Assembly: GCA_002189035.1 (NCBI GenBank)
Contig: NEEC01000016.1
Coordinates: 868,001-932,000 of the forward strand
Reading direction: 5' to 3'
DNA from: Utricularia gibba
Lineage: Eukaryota > Streptophyta > Magnoliopsida > Lamiales > Lentibulariaceae
Length of the DNA stretch: 64,000 bases
The notes under the pieces are model-generated. The model did no database searches. It had not been told where the DNA came from and worked only from the letters and a program-made list of their open reading frames with translations. This document shows positions 1-13,885 of the stretch, piece by piece. A program made the translations under genes and the position numbers. The first letter of the stretch is position 1. Every line of letters begins with the position of its first letter.

Positions 1-452
1 GATCGGAAAATGAGCTCAATTCGTATAAATAATATTTTTTATTTTAAAATTAAAAATTATTTAATTCATTTCATCTCATTATAAAAGAGATTTAATCCAA
101 ATTAATAATTAAATAAAAAATGAATTAAATTCATTTTTTAAAACATTAATAATAAATAACAAATATTTAAAAGAAACTTTAGAAAAGGGATTTTTTTTTT
201 TTTTTTTTGCGAGATTGGGAATTCAAACCCTAATTCCATCTTTAACGGACAGAACGATTGCATCGCTCCGAAGCGATGGTGAGATTGAGGTAGTGGGATG
301 ATGTTAGTGTGAATAATTGTGGGCTGTATGTGCTTGAGAGGTGAAGGGGAAAGCTTTGTGTGTGGTCTTTCTTCTGCCTTTCATCACTGTATTCTAGTTT
401 GCTTGTATATTTGAAGTTTAATTCTTTCTGGGGGAGGAGGGCTTAGGAAATC
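1..452. other. AT-rich left edge and VPS20 upstream region
   Basis: The first 180 bases are very AT-rich with no coding signal. A T-run lies near 191-208, followed by a more mixed stretch leading to the VPS20 start at 453, which presumably holds its core promoter and 5' leader. No clear TATA box was identified. Confidence 0.5.
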
Positions 453-1979
453 ATGGGGAACGTGTTCGTGAAGAAACCTAAGATCACGGAGGTCGACAAA
501 GCCATTCTTTCTCTCAAAACCCAGCGGCGGAAGCTTGCGCAATACCAACAACAGGTATTTTTTGCTGCACTTTCCTTTTTCATCACTGGGTTTTGGGGTT
601 TTGAGAATTTCATGTTAGGTTGATGTGGATGATAAATTCAATCTCATCACTGGGAGAGGATGGGGCAGTTTCTTTTTTCATCACTTGAGGGTGCTTATGG
701 ATTTTTTTCTTTATTTTTGTAATGGCTCAATTTATTGTGCATTGAATTTTGATTTATTCATTCTGAGCATCCTAAGGTCACATAAATTGAAATCGTTCCA
801 CTTTTACTCCCTCGGAGCCTCTCTAGAACTTGCAAGAAAATTTAAGGGATTCAAGCATATGTACCAGGGTTTGATTAGGCAGCTAATCTCAAACAGGATA
901 TCAAGGTGTGCGTAGGATGGTGGATGCATTTAAATTATCAGTTGAATGCTGCATTGCTTCTATGGATGGAGTACTCTTTCCCTGCTGTTTCATTCTTCTT
1001 TCTTGTTGCTTCCAGTTGGAGGCTGTCATTGATGCTGAAAAGCAAGCTGCTATAGATTTGCTCCGTGAGAAGAAGAAAGATCGGGCATTATTAGCATTGA
1101 AGAAGAAGAAGCTTCAAGAGGACTTGTTGAAGCAAGTTGATGGCTGGCTCATTAACGTCGAACAGCAAGTACGTCATTCAACTCCAACTTCTCTCTCACC
1201 ATTATAATATTTTACGGCCTTGGTGTTGAGAATTGACACTGCTGCATCAGTTGGCAGACGTTGAATTGGCAAGCAAGCAAAAAGCAGTATTCGAGAGTTT
1301 GAAAGCTGGAAATAATGCAGTAAAGGCAATACAGAGTGAGATCAACCTGGATGATGTGCAAAAACTAGTTGATGACTCTGCTGAAGCAAAAGCGTATCAA
1401 GACGTGAGCACTTCATAGATCCCATTTCTCCATACCCTGCTTTTAGATATACACTATTTAGTTTCAAGCAACAGTTTTTACGTTTCTGTGATTATTTCTT
1501 ATCCCTTAGCCGGAAGAATGCCCTGTTCTCACTATATAATTGATGCATATACTCCTGTATAGGAGATTAATGCCATTTTGGGAGAGAAGTTATCTGCTGA
1601 AGATGAAGAAGAGGTTTTGGCCGAATTTGAGAATCTGGAGGCGCAGGTCCGTTGTCTTGCTGTTCATAGATATTAGGCTCTTAATGCCATTTCTACTTTA
1701 ATGGCTGCATTGACAACATTGAACATTGATTCGTGCAGATAACCCTTCAAGATCTGCCCAAGGTTCCATCCGCAGCACAGCCTTCTGAAGAATATGAAGA
1801 GAAGCTAGATCTTCCTGATGTGCCCACGAGTACACCTTCCATCACAGAGGAAATAACTGAAATTCCTGAGCGTAGAAAAGGTTTGTCCCACGCCTCATTT
1901 CTTGCTCTTTCATAGACACCGCCTCACAAAACTTAATTTTTGACAAACTGCAGTTATGGAAGAACCACTCCCCGCATAA
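453..1979 (+). CDS. VPS20: ESCRT-III subunit VPS20 (CHMP6-like, SNF7 family)
   Basis: Six exons give 219 aa: 453-554, 1016-1168, 1251-1403, 1563-1646, 1739-1880 and 1954-1979; all junctions are GT-AG and in phase. The protein begins [15 protein letters not shown], with the N-terminal Gly-2 expected for myristoylation of CHMP6/VPS20, followed by the long charged SNF7 helices ([20 protein letters not shown] in exon 2), and ends in the acidic tail and [14 protein letters not shown]20 links ESCRT-II to SNF7 polymerisation on late endosomes during multivesicular body sorting. Length and C-terminus match the Arabidopsis VPS20 proteins as I recall them. The next gene lies on the same strand about 660 bases downstream. 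Confidence 0.93.
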
Positions 1980-2638
1980 TCCTTCTTTAGTTTCTGGAAA
2001 AGGGAGTATATATTTCATGGTGATTGCTGCACTTGGGTTCTTTTTTCACTTTTGATCTGTCTATAGAAGCACTCTCATGTGGTTTTTGGAGTTAGTTTAC
2101 TCCATCATGAGTGCAAAGGTTTGTATTTGACTGTCACACATTTCCGATTAATCATGATTGACCATTCAAAATCAGAAAGGTTTCTTTTTTGACTCAAATC
2201 CTAGATTATGAACCACTCGATTTAAAACCCAGATAAAGCCACCTGAGTGATGGGACTTAAAACAAATAAGAACAAAAAATTTATAGGGGGCCGAGTTCAG
2301 TTGAACTATGAAAGGGGGATCAGTTGCACCTCTCTTCTTCAGTTTTGTAGGGGATGATTGCTGATTCTCCTTTTCAATCGCGCTTGGATTCTTTTACTAT
2401 TACCGGTCCCTCCCATTGTCGGTCGGAACAGCTGGGGAGATGAGTGAAATGGGCCATTTTCTCTAATTTTAGTATGAAATCTGGGTCCTGTGGCGAATTT
2501 CATCTCCTTCAATTCCGTCGCGATATTCCGGTTTATTGGGATCGTGCATTACAATTTTGGGTATTCGGTATTGCATCCTCTTTTTTTGGGTAGGAGAAGG
2601 AGCCTGCGAGAACTGTAAATGAGTTGCTGAAAGTTTGA
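1980..2638 (+). other. VPS20 3' region and APS kinase promoter
   Basis: No gene is seen. The first part is probably the VPS20 3' UTR and the last 250 bases the APS kinase 5' leader. Short open frames here have no recognisable protein similarity. Confidence 0.45.
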
Positions 2639-4103
<1,465 letters not shown>

Positions 4104-4480
4104 TTCATGTAGATGTAAGCTTCTCTTCATGCTTCAGTATGTTGATAAGCAGCAAGTCATGGTTGTCGTGTCTGTCACTCCCTGAATAAATATTGTAAAT
4201 GCATATCGCAGCTCAGTCTCTCTATTGGAGACTACAAATGGTAACTTGGATGTGCTCAGATAATGCTTGTGGTTGATTATGGATTTGCGTGGCGATCTAC
4301 TGCACTTTTTCTTGCTTCTGTTCGTCTGAAGATGTGTTTTGCCCAATAGCTTTACACTTTCCTTGCAATCAAATGCAACAGTAAGGACATCTGATAACAA
4401 CAAAATCAAGCGACCCAAAGAACAACATCCTTTTTTCTCTATCTCTACGGCCATTAAGTGTAAACATGCTTTGCTTCTCT
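4104..4480. other. Shared 3' space of convergent APK and uL23 genes
   Basis: A 377-base gap between two stop codons facing each other. Both 3' UTRs must lie here and may overlap. No other feature is seen. Confidence 0.5.
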
Positions 4481-5508
4481 TCAGTAGATTCTAACCTTCT
4501 TTGCCACATCCGCAGCATTGTATTCAGGGGACAGGGCGATAAACGCCTTCTTCTTACCTTCTGGTGTCATCAAGGTATTCACCCTCTTGATACTTACACC
4601 CAAAAGCTTCTTCATTGCTTCTTTGATTTCAATCTTATCAGAGCGCTTATCGACCATGAACACCAATGTGTTCCTCTCCACCATTTCCTTTTGGGCCGCC
4701 TCTGTCCTCACAGGGTACTTTATGACTTCTGTTATGTCAACCTTGAGGCTCCGAGACACAGCAGCAGCAGCAGCACGCTTTGTGGATTTCTTCTCCTTCA
4801 CATTGGATGATTCGGTGGCATCTTCAATCTTCAGCTCTAGAGAATCCGGGGCAAAAATGAGCTGGGATCTCGTATCGGGCTCGGCATATTTTGCATCGGA
4901 GTACGTAGCCTCGAAAGTAGAAAGATCATCCTTGGAAGAAGCCTGAAGAACTAACAAAACCATATAACATCGATTTGAACCATAGGAAACTGTTTAATCA
5001 AGATAAAAGCACCTTCTGGGAAAAATGAAATGAAGAAGCGTAAGGGCGACTGAGTTTCCCTGAAACTGAGGTCCTCCAAGAGAGCGATGGAAATCCCTGA
5101 GGGAGCGCCGAGATCTCACCGCCAGTGGGTGGAAGAGAAACCACTGTACGATTGAAGTATCTTATCTTAATCACAATACATGTTTGAGAACGGGGATAAC
5201 GTAGTCGGGTTTTCACAGATAACAACAAAAAAAAAAAAAAAAAAAAAAAAGCTGCCGCAAAGGCGTGCACGACGAACCCTATCCGCAGATTTCAGACGCA
5301 CATCTACTGTTAGCTTCAAGAAATCGAAATGGCGCAGAAACATCGACCGTCTCCGGGAAAATTAAACCAGGAGAATCAAACCAAACAACTCGAAATCCAG
5401 TAGTATTGGAGGAAGAAAGACTTTACCTGGAGGAGAAGGCGAAGATGACGAAAGGATGGATAGAGCAAAGGAGCCAGACGGGACGACTAACCCTAAAGCT
5501 CCAGCCAT
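4481..5508 (-). CDS. Ribosomal protein uL23, eukaryotic/archaeal type with organelle-like leader
   Basis: Three exons on the minus strand (5508-5427, 5143-5013, 4942-4481) join in phase to 224 aa. The C-terminal ~85 residues are a uL23/L23a domain of cytosolic (not bacterial) type: VIKYPVRTEAAQKE, NTLVFMVDKRSDKI, KRVNTLMTPEGKKKA, NAADVAKKVRIY. The N-terminus is not the Lys-rich tail of cytosolic L23a. It starts MAGALGLVVPSGSFALSILS and continues Ser/Pro-rich through exon 2 (LPQGFPSLSWRTSVSGKLSR), poor in acidic residues, as in a transit peptide, followed by an acidic linker. Spinach plastid ribosomes are known to use a nuclear L23 of cytosolic origin, so I infer a plastid (less likely mitochondrial) protein. 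Intron 1 holds a long homopolymer near 5227-5250. Confidence 0.8.
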
Positions 5509-5645
5509 TGCACTTGCACCGAAGGGGAAGGTGTTCGTACCGTTGAAGAGGCAAATAATAACTGTGGAATATGTAGTTAATAATTAAAAAAATAAAACAA
5601 TATTAGAGGGCAGAAGGGCAGCAGGAGGGAGGAGGAGGAGGCGCG
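5509..5645. promoter_or_regulatory. Compact bidirectional promoter, uL23 / FYVE protein
   Basis: Only 137 bases separate the start codons of the divergent uL23 (minus) and FYVE (plus) genes, so both 5' leaders and core promoters share this space or overlap. It contains a short AT-rich core (about 5560-5605) and a purine-rich GGAGG run just before the plus-strand ATG. No classical TATA box is evident. Confidence 0.6.
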
Positions 5646-8600
5646 ATGTTGGAGAAGATTGGATTGCCGCCGAAGCCATCTCTGAGGGGTAACAGTTGGG
5701 TCGTCGATGCGTCGCATTGCCAAGGCTGTTCCTCGCAGTTCTCCTTCATCAATCGCAAGGTCTGCTAGAGTCTTCGATTTCGCTTTCAATTCAATTCCCT
5801 TTTTCCTTGATTACTCGTATCTTTGAGCTTTCCGTTGGTCATCTTGGATGGCCAGTGGCTTACGGTACCGCCGTCGGTGGATAATGGAAGATCACGCATC
5901 ATTTGAGCTAGTGAATCACCAGTTCTTGTTAGATTCACTCTGATGATCACATGTCTCATTGTGTTTTCAGCATCATTGTCGAAGATGTGGGGGGATCTTC
6001 TGTGGTAACTGCACTCGCCACAGAATTATCTTGCGTGGACAGGGTGATTCGCCAGTGCGCATTTGTGATCCCTGCAAAAATTTAGAAGAGGCGGCACGAT
6101 TCGAAAATCGGAATCGATACAAAAGCAAACCTTCGAAAGGTAGCTTCCTTGTTCGTCTACATGCATCTGGATTTCATCTCTACCTTGCTTTCGCTGCCTT
6201 ATGGATGAGAAATTCGCGTTGCTCTGTTCAGAGATGAGTTAAGCTAAGTAACCCCTCTCTGTAAGTTGTTTTGCTCTACTCTGTGTGTATATGAGATTCT
6301 GGTAAGCTGCAACTGTTAAGGGGCATCTTCTGAAACACACAAGTGGAAATGAGATGTTTTGAGCAGTAGCCATTACTTTTCTCCAGTCCCTTCTCTGACT
6401 AAATTCCTTGTTTGTCCCATTCTCAGGAGCTTCTGGAGTTGCTTCCCAGAAAGAAGATGACATGTTGAATGACACGGCGTCGAAGCTAGTTGTCGGATCA
6501 TCTTCTTCCTCAGATCAGGCATCATCGGAACTTGAAGGTGAAACCCCCGCGAGATTGCGAGAGAAGGCCTTGGAGGAGAAGAAAAACTATAGGATATTAA
6601 AAGATGAAGGGAAATCTGAGGATGCCATGAAAGCTTTTAAACGGGGGAAGGAACTGGAGAGGCAGGCCGCAGCACTGGAGATCTCCCTGCGGAAAAATCG
6701 AAAAAAAGCTTTATCCTCCGGTGCAGTGGATGACACACAAGATATTAAGAATCATTTTAGAGCAGCCACAGAAAAAATTACACCCTCATTGGGTAAGAAG
6801 AGTAAAGAGAAAGAGGATCTCTCTGCTGAACTTAGAGAATTGGGTTGGTCAGATTTAGATCTTCATGAGGGTGAGAAGAAACCATCCGCATCAACTGTGG
6901 AGGGTGAGCTCTCTTCATTAGTTCAGGAGGTTTTTCCTGAACCTTATAAACCGAAGCCTGCCATTACGGCTGATAGATCTCTGGTCCTTGTTCATAAGAA
7001 AAAGGCTCTTGAACTGAAGCGAGCTGGGAATCTTTCTGAAGCCAAAGAAGAACTGAAGAAGGCGAAGGTCCTTGAGAGGAAAATAGAGGAGGAAGAACTG
7101 TTGGGTGGTGCTGATGATTCTGATGATGAGCTCTCTTCACTGATTCGAAGCATGGACGCTGAACCTGAAAAGTTCAATATTGGGACTGATATTGATAATA
7201 TTTCTGGCCTTGCGGATGACTTCGATATTGATGGGAATTTTGAAGTCACTGAAGAAGACATGGAAGATCCTGATATGGCTTCTGCTCTAAAATCATTAGG
7301 TTGGGTTGAAGAATCCATCGATATCCAAGTGAAGGCTTCGTCAGTTCAGTCATCAGAAAGAGATTTTCTAAATCAGAAGAGGGCTGATGGAAGGGAACAT
7401 GAGACAAGTGTTTCGCATGGAGGTAGCTATCCAGCACAAAAACTTCCATCAAGGAGTAAAATTATGATTCAGAAAGACCTCATTGCTGTAAAAAAGAGAG
7501 CTCTAACTCTGAAGAGAGAGGGTAGATTTGATGAGTCGGAGCAAGAATTGAAGAAGGCTAGGGTTCTCGAGGCAGAACTTGAGGAATTCAGTAAAGCTTC
7601 TGCACATGGACGGGCAAGTTCAGGCACTGACATGAACATCAGTGATGAAGAGGTAGCTGAGGATGATGCCGATCAAGTGACGGATCAAGATATGCACGAT
7701 CCTACTTATCTCGCTCTCTTGAAGAACATGGGATGGGAGGATGAATATGCCACTGCACAGGCTCAGCCATCTACATCGCAAAAAGCTGCTGCACCTATTG
7801 TGTCTAATAAAAATGAAGTCACGAGCACTGGATTAACAGCACATTATGCTGGTGATTATCTGACCCCTGGAAAAACTAAGAAGGAAATTCAGAGTGACCT
7901 TTTGGCGCTGAAAAGGAAGGCTCTTACCCTAAGGCGGCAAGGAGAGACCGACTCTGCAGATGAAGTACTGGAAACTGCGAGGGCATTAGAGCTACAGTTG
8001 CAGGAGCTTGAAAAGCAAACAAAACAAGTTCCAAATAAAAATGTGGAGAACCAGTCAAAGGAACCACAGTTACCAGACAAGGTTACAGTTGTGAAACCTG
8101 AACAAATGGCTCCCCACGGGGAGATATCACAGACACAGCAACCGGAGCTGCCTTCTCATCCACCAGATTCATCTCCAAATAAGAATAGCTTATCACAAGA
8201 AATCCTATCTCACAAGAGGAAGGCAGTTGCCTTGAAGAGAGAAGGGAAACTTTCCGAAGCCAAGGAGGAGCTCCGGCTAGCAAAGCTTTTAGAGAAGCAG
8301 GCAGATGTCGCCACGAGTCAGGTTACGAGTTCTGATTCTGATGCCTCCGGCGTACGTAACAAAGAAACAAGTTCGCCTAATCCATCATCCAGCCATGAGA
8401 GGGTTTCCAATACCGACTCTTTAACCTCCGATGTTCCTAGAAAAGAAAAGGTTTCACCTATTACATCAAGTCGTGAGAGGTTCAAAGTGCAGCAGGAGTC
8501 ACTTGCCCACAAGCGCCAAGCTCTAAAGCTTAGAAGAGAAGGTAAAATCACTGAAGCTGAGGCTGAATTAGAGCTGGCAAAATCTCTAGAATCCCGTTTA

Positions 8601-8942
8601 CAAGAGCTGGATTCTGCAAATTCCTTGGATTCTTCCAAAGGTGTGGATGAGGTGGAGGATTTTCTTGATCCTCAGTTGTTGTCTGCACTGCAGTCAATTG
8701 GATTTGAAGATCTCGGGATCGCGCCTCACAGCAAAGAAACAGATCAGAGCAAAGATAGTACTAGAAGTGGTGGAGCAGGAGCAAAAGCAGATACAGAGGC
8801 AGCGGACTTAGCTGAACGAATCAAGTCGGAGAAGCTAATGGCAGTTAACTTAAAACGCGCTGGAAAGCAAACAGAAGCCTTGGCTGCCTTGAGACGAGCT
8901 AAGATGTATGAAAAGAAGTTGCATTCTCTAGATGCACGCTAG
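5646..8942 (+). CDS. FYVE zinc-finger protein with seven DM14-like helical repeats
   Basis: Three exons (5646-5759, 5971-6139, 6427-8942) encode 932 aa. Residues ~18-75 form a FYVE finger: WVVD at the start, CQGC, KHHCRRCGG, FCGNC, VRICDPC, so PI3P binding is expected. The rest is one large exon with seven ~40-residue Lys/Glu/Leu-rich helical hairpins at about 136-179, 278-317, 444-482, 584-625, 685-724, 783-825 and 890-932, for example HKKKALELKRAGNLSEAKEE. They look like DM14 repeats, known from CC2D1A/Lgd, where they bind ESCRT-III. Acidic linkers carry a repeated motif, e.g. DPDMASALKSLGW and DPTYLALLKNMGW. Similar to the uncharacterised Arabidopsis FYVE protein At1g61690. The endosomal role is inference. 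Confidence 0.85.
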
Positions 8943-9071
8943 CCAGGACAGCACATTTTTTGTACATGGGAAAATATTTTCCACTTTCCCTCCTTGAACT
9001 TTGAAATACATTGCAAGTTATACTTTTCGTTCACTTTACCTAGTGAATAAAAAACATTTTACCCACGAAAT

Positions 9072-11345
9072 CTAGTTCACTGAAATTGCCTTTTCTCGTT
9101 TTCTTCTCATTTCTGATCCCAACAACTCTGCCATGATATATATGTCCTTAGACAAGGGATGAGATCTATCACCTGACGAAAAACCATGCAAGTCTACTGA
9201 ATTACCAACGTCTGCCCAACTAAATCCTATTTCTTTGGTGACTTGCTTCTGCCTCATCAATCTCCTCAGTTTGGCAACCTTCTCCCACTTACCCTGCTCG
9301 GCAAACAAGTTGGACATCAAGATATAAGATCCTGATTCCTTTGGTTGCATATCAATCAAAGCATTGGATATACGTGATGCCATCTCGACTTCTCCGTAAA
9401 TCTTACACGCCCCAAGTAGGCTTTGCAGAACAGATACTCCTGGCCCGCCTGGAATGCCATCTAAAAATTCTTCAGCCTCCTTCAAACGCCCATCTCTTCC
9501 TAACATGTCCACTACACAAGAATAATGCTCAGCAGATGGCTCAACATAGTGGTTTTTCACCATTGATTTGAAGATCTCCACTCCCATATCTATCATTCTG
9601 TTGTGACCACATGATGCTAGTACAGAAAGAAACGTTATTGCGTCTGGTCGGACACCTTCATTTATCATCTGCTTAAAGCAAGTTATAACTGATTCATGGT
9701 CACCATGCCTTGAATGAGCAGAGATCATAGCTGTCCAAGCAACTTGGGTTCTATTTGTCAACTCATTGAATATCTTCAAGGAATCAGATATGCTCCCACG
9801 CTTTGAATACATATCAAGGAGAGCACCAGAGACGATTGAATGAAAATTCAGTCCAAGCTTGTTTAAATAACCATGGCATCTCTGTCCCTGTTTCAGAGAG
9901 ACAGATTCTGAAGAAGCAATAGCATGCAAAACACTGCCAAAGGTATAAGGGTTAGGTGTTAATTCTTCTGAAGCAAGAAAGAACGTGTGCAGAGCTTCTT
10001 TGTACATTCCATTCAGCGAATGAGCAGATATCAAAGCATTCCAAGAAATGATGTCTCTACAGTTTATCTCCTCAAACACCTTCAAGCAATCCTCCACGAA
10101 ACCAAACTTACCATACATGGTAATGAAACTATTTGCTACATTAACATGAGAGACAAAATTTGACCCTATACAAAACCCATGGACAATTTGGCCTTCAACA
10201 ACAGTTTCTTGCTTTGTGATGGCATGAATTAATCCAATAAAAGTGACATCATTTGGGGAAACCCCTTCTCTGATCATTTTCTTAAAAAAATCCATGGCAT
10301 CACTTTCCATTATTGACAGCAATGTTGTCCAGGAAACTACATTAGGGTCAACAATACTCTCAAAGATCAATGCTGCGTCTCCATCAAGATCAGACTTGAA
10401 ATACATTGACATCAAGACATTACCAACCGAAACATGAGTTTCGTATCCTAGCTTCACAGCTAGACAATGCACCTGTCTCCCGAAATTTAAGTTTTTATCT
10501 TGACCACATGCTGAAATAACGCTGGAGAATGAAATGTGATCAGGCTTCACCTCTCCCTTCACCATGTCAATAAATACACAAATGGTTTCCCAGGCACATC
10601 TACCATTCTGTGCATAACCAGATAAAATTGCATTCCAAGAGACCACATCTTTATGATGCATCTCCTTGAAGAGTTGATCAGCAAATGAAATTTCCTCACA
10701 CTTCGAATATAAAGTCACCAGAGCATTTCCAACAAAGATTTCCATATGGAAACCAAGTTTCAGAACGAGGCAATGCAGTTGCCAACCGAAATCAAAATGC
10801 AGACCATCTGCACAATGCGCCAAGGCACTAGAAAACGTCACGGCATCAAACTGAAACCCGGCTGAATGCATCTGATGAGTAAAAAAAAGAGCATCTTTAC
10901 TCTCTTCAAACCCTGATAAGATTGTATTATAAGAAACCGTATCAGGGTATTCCAAGCTATAAAAAATTCGAAAAGCCCGCGTTATATCCTGGGACCTACA
11001 ATAGAACCCCATCAAAGAATTACACACGCAAACAAAATTCATGAAACCAGACACAAGCGCAAAACTGTGAATCTGAAAACCAAGTTCCCTCCGAGCAAGA
11101 CAAGCTTTCGAAGCGAGCGCGATCGCCACCTCATCCACACTCCCCATTCGGACATGTTTCCTGAAGACATCAAGCGCTTCATTGCTTCGATTTGCGCGCA
11201 TGAGATTAGACATGAGGCGGTGAAGGGTAACAAGCCGTGGCTTAGTAATTTCGTCGAACAGGACGTAGCCATTGCCCAACAGGGACTTGTCCCCAAAACA
11301 GGACTGACTAACAGATGATATGTTGCGCGCTAAGCGGGATATCAT
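9072..11345 (-). CDS. Pentatricopeptide repeat protein, PLS class, E+ type
   Basis: A single-exon gene of 757 aa, as most plant PPR genes. Repeats run from about residue 35 to 620 in the P-L-S pattern (DVVSWNAILSGYAQNGR, ALVTLYSKCEEISFADQLF), then E and E+ motifs (PSAEHYSCVVDMLGRDGRLK; FSWADVGNSVDLHGFSSGDR). There is no DYW domain. PLS-E+ proteins act as site recognition factors for C-to-U RNA editing in organelles. The start MISRLARNISSVSQ is Arg/Ser-rich and fits mitochondrial targeting. The best match I recall is Arabidopsis At4g32430 (GRS1), a mitochondrial editing factor of nearly the same length; orthology should be confirmed. Convergent with the FYVE gene, with only 129 bases between stops. 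Confidence 0.88.
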   Translation of the reverse strand: MISRLARNISSVSQSCFGDKSLLGNGYVLFDEITKPRLVTLHRLMSNLMRANRSNEALDVFRKHVRMGSVDEVAIALASKACLARRELGFQIHSFALVSGFMNFVCVCNSLMGFYCRSQDITRAFRIFYSLEYPDTVSYNTILSGFEESKDALFFTHQMHSAGFQFDAVTFSSALAHCADGLHFDFGWQLHCLVLKLGFHMEIFVGNALVTLYSKCEEISFADQLFKEMHHKDVVSWNAILSGYAQNGRCAWETICVFIDMVKGEVKPDHISFSSVISACGQDKNLNFGRQVHCLAVKLGYETHVSVGNVLMSMYFKSDLDGDAALIFESIVDPNVVSWTTLLSIMESDAMDFFKKMIREGVSPNDVTFIGLIHAITKQETVVEGQIVHGFCIGSNFVSHVNVANSFITMYGKFGFVEDCLKVFEEINCRDIISWNALISAHSLNGMYKEALHTFFLASEELTPNPYTFGSVLHAIASSESVSLKQGQRCHGYLNKLGLNFHSIVSGALLDMYSKRGSISDSLKIFNELTNRTQVAWTAMISAHSRHGDHESVITCFKQMINEGVRPDAITFLSVLASCGHNRMIDMGVEIFKSMVKNHYVEPSAEHYSCVVDMLGRDGRLKEAEEFLDGIPGGPGVSVLQSLLGACKIYGEVEMASRISNALIDMQPKESGSYILMSNLFAEQGKWEKVAKLRRLMRQKQVTKEIGFSWADVGNSVDLHGFSSGDRSHPLSKDIYIMAELLGSEMRRKREKAISVN

Positions 11346-11692
11346 CTGGATTTACCCTGTAACCGCAAATCACCTTTCTCCTCCATGCACACACACACCT
11401 TTAACCTGCACCTGCATCTTCCAAGTTCCATCTAACCGCCTCCGCCTCCGGTTGCATTTTTTTAAAAAAAACCTTGTAAACAAATATCAAAGTTTAGATG
11501 CAATAAATTAACAAAAAATATTTTTTTTTAATTTCACAATATATAAATGTATAATCAATAAAATAAACTGAAATTTACTTTTTTAATAATATTTAGTTTT
11601 GATCGGATTAATAAATTGAATTTCAAATTTAACAATGAATTTATACACTATTTTCACAAAATAAAAATAGTATTTTGTGTACAGACAAAATG
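11346..11692. other. Short intergenic region between PPR and BAM1 genes
   Basis: Upstream of the PPR start and downstream of the BAM1 stop. It is strongly AT-rich from 11460 onward, and no gene is seen. The C-rich first 100 bases are likely the PPR 5' leader. Confidence 0.5.
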
Positions 11693-13631
<1,939 letters not shown>

Positions 13632-13742
13632 CAATTCCGGGAATAGAGGGAGATAAAAAAACAAGCAATTCGGAGTGTGATACACGAAAGCGAGCTGATG
13701 ATTGACTTCCGAATACCTCGGATTCGGAAAAGAGCTGCAACA

Positions 13743-13749
13743 TTTATAG
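13743..13749 (-). promoter_or_regulatory. TATA box of the BAM1-like gene
   Basis: The minus strand reads CTATAAATG about 110 bases before the chosen start codon, giving a predicted 5' leader of roughly 80 bases. The position supports the 13631 start. Confidence 0.55.
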
Positions 13750-13824
13750 AGAACAATGAAGACGAAGAAGGAAATCCAGGAATATCGGTGTACCTGGACC
13801 ATCCCTGATTGAACAGAAACAACT

Positions 13825-13885
13825 ACACGTGGCGATAACCTAACGGATATAAAAACAACGCCTGCGATTTTCTTGCGGTCACGTG
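13825..13885. promoter_or_regulatory. Pair of G-box/ABRE elements upstream of BAM1-like gene
   Basis: Two CACGTG cores lie 54 bases apart, at 13826-13831 (context ACACGTGGC, a good ABRE) and 13880-13885 (TCACGTGGA), about 80-140 bases upstream of the TATA box. Paired ACGT elements are typical of ABA and osmotic-stress promoters, and BAM1 in Arabidopsis responds to osmotic stress. The regulatory role here is inferred. Confidence 0.5.

Noticed and set aside
13632-13802. N-terminal extension of the BAM1-like ORF beginning [10 protein letters not shown]
   Set aside because: It begins upstream of the likely TATA box (13743-13749) and does not resemble a BAM1 N-terminus.
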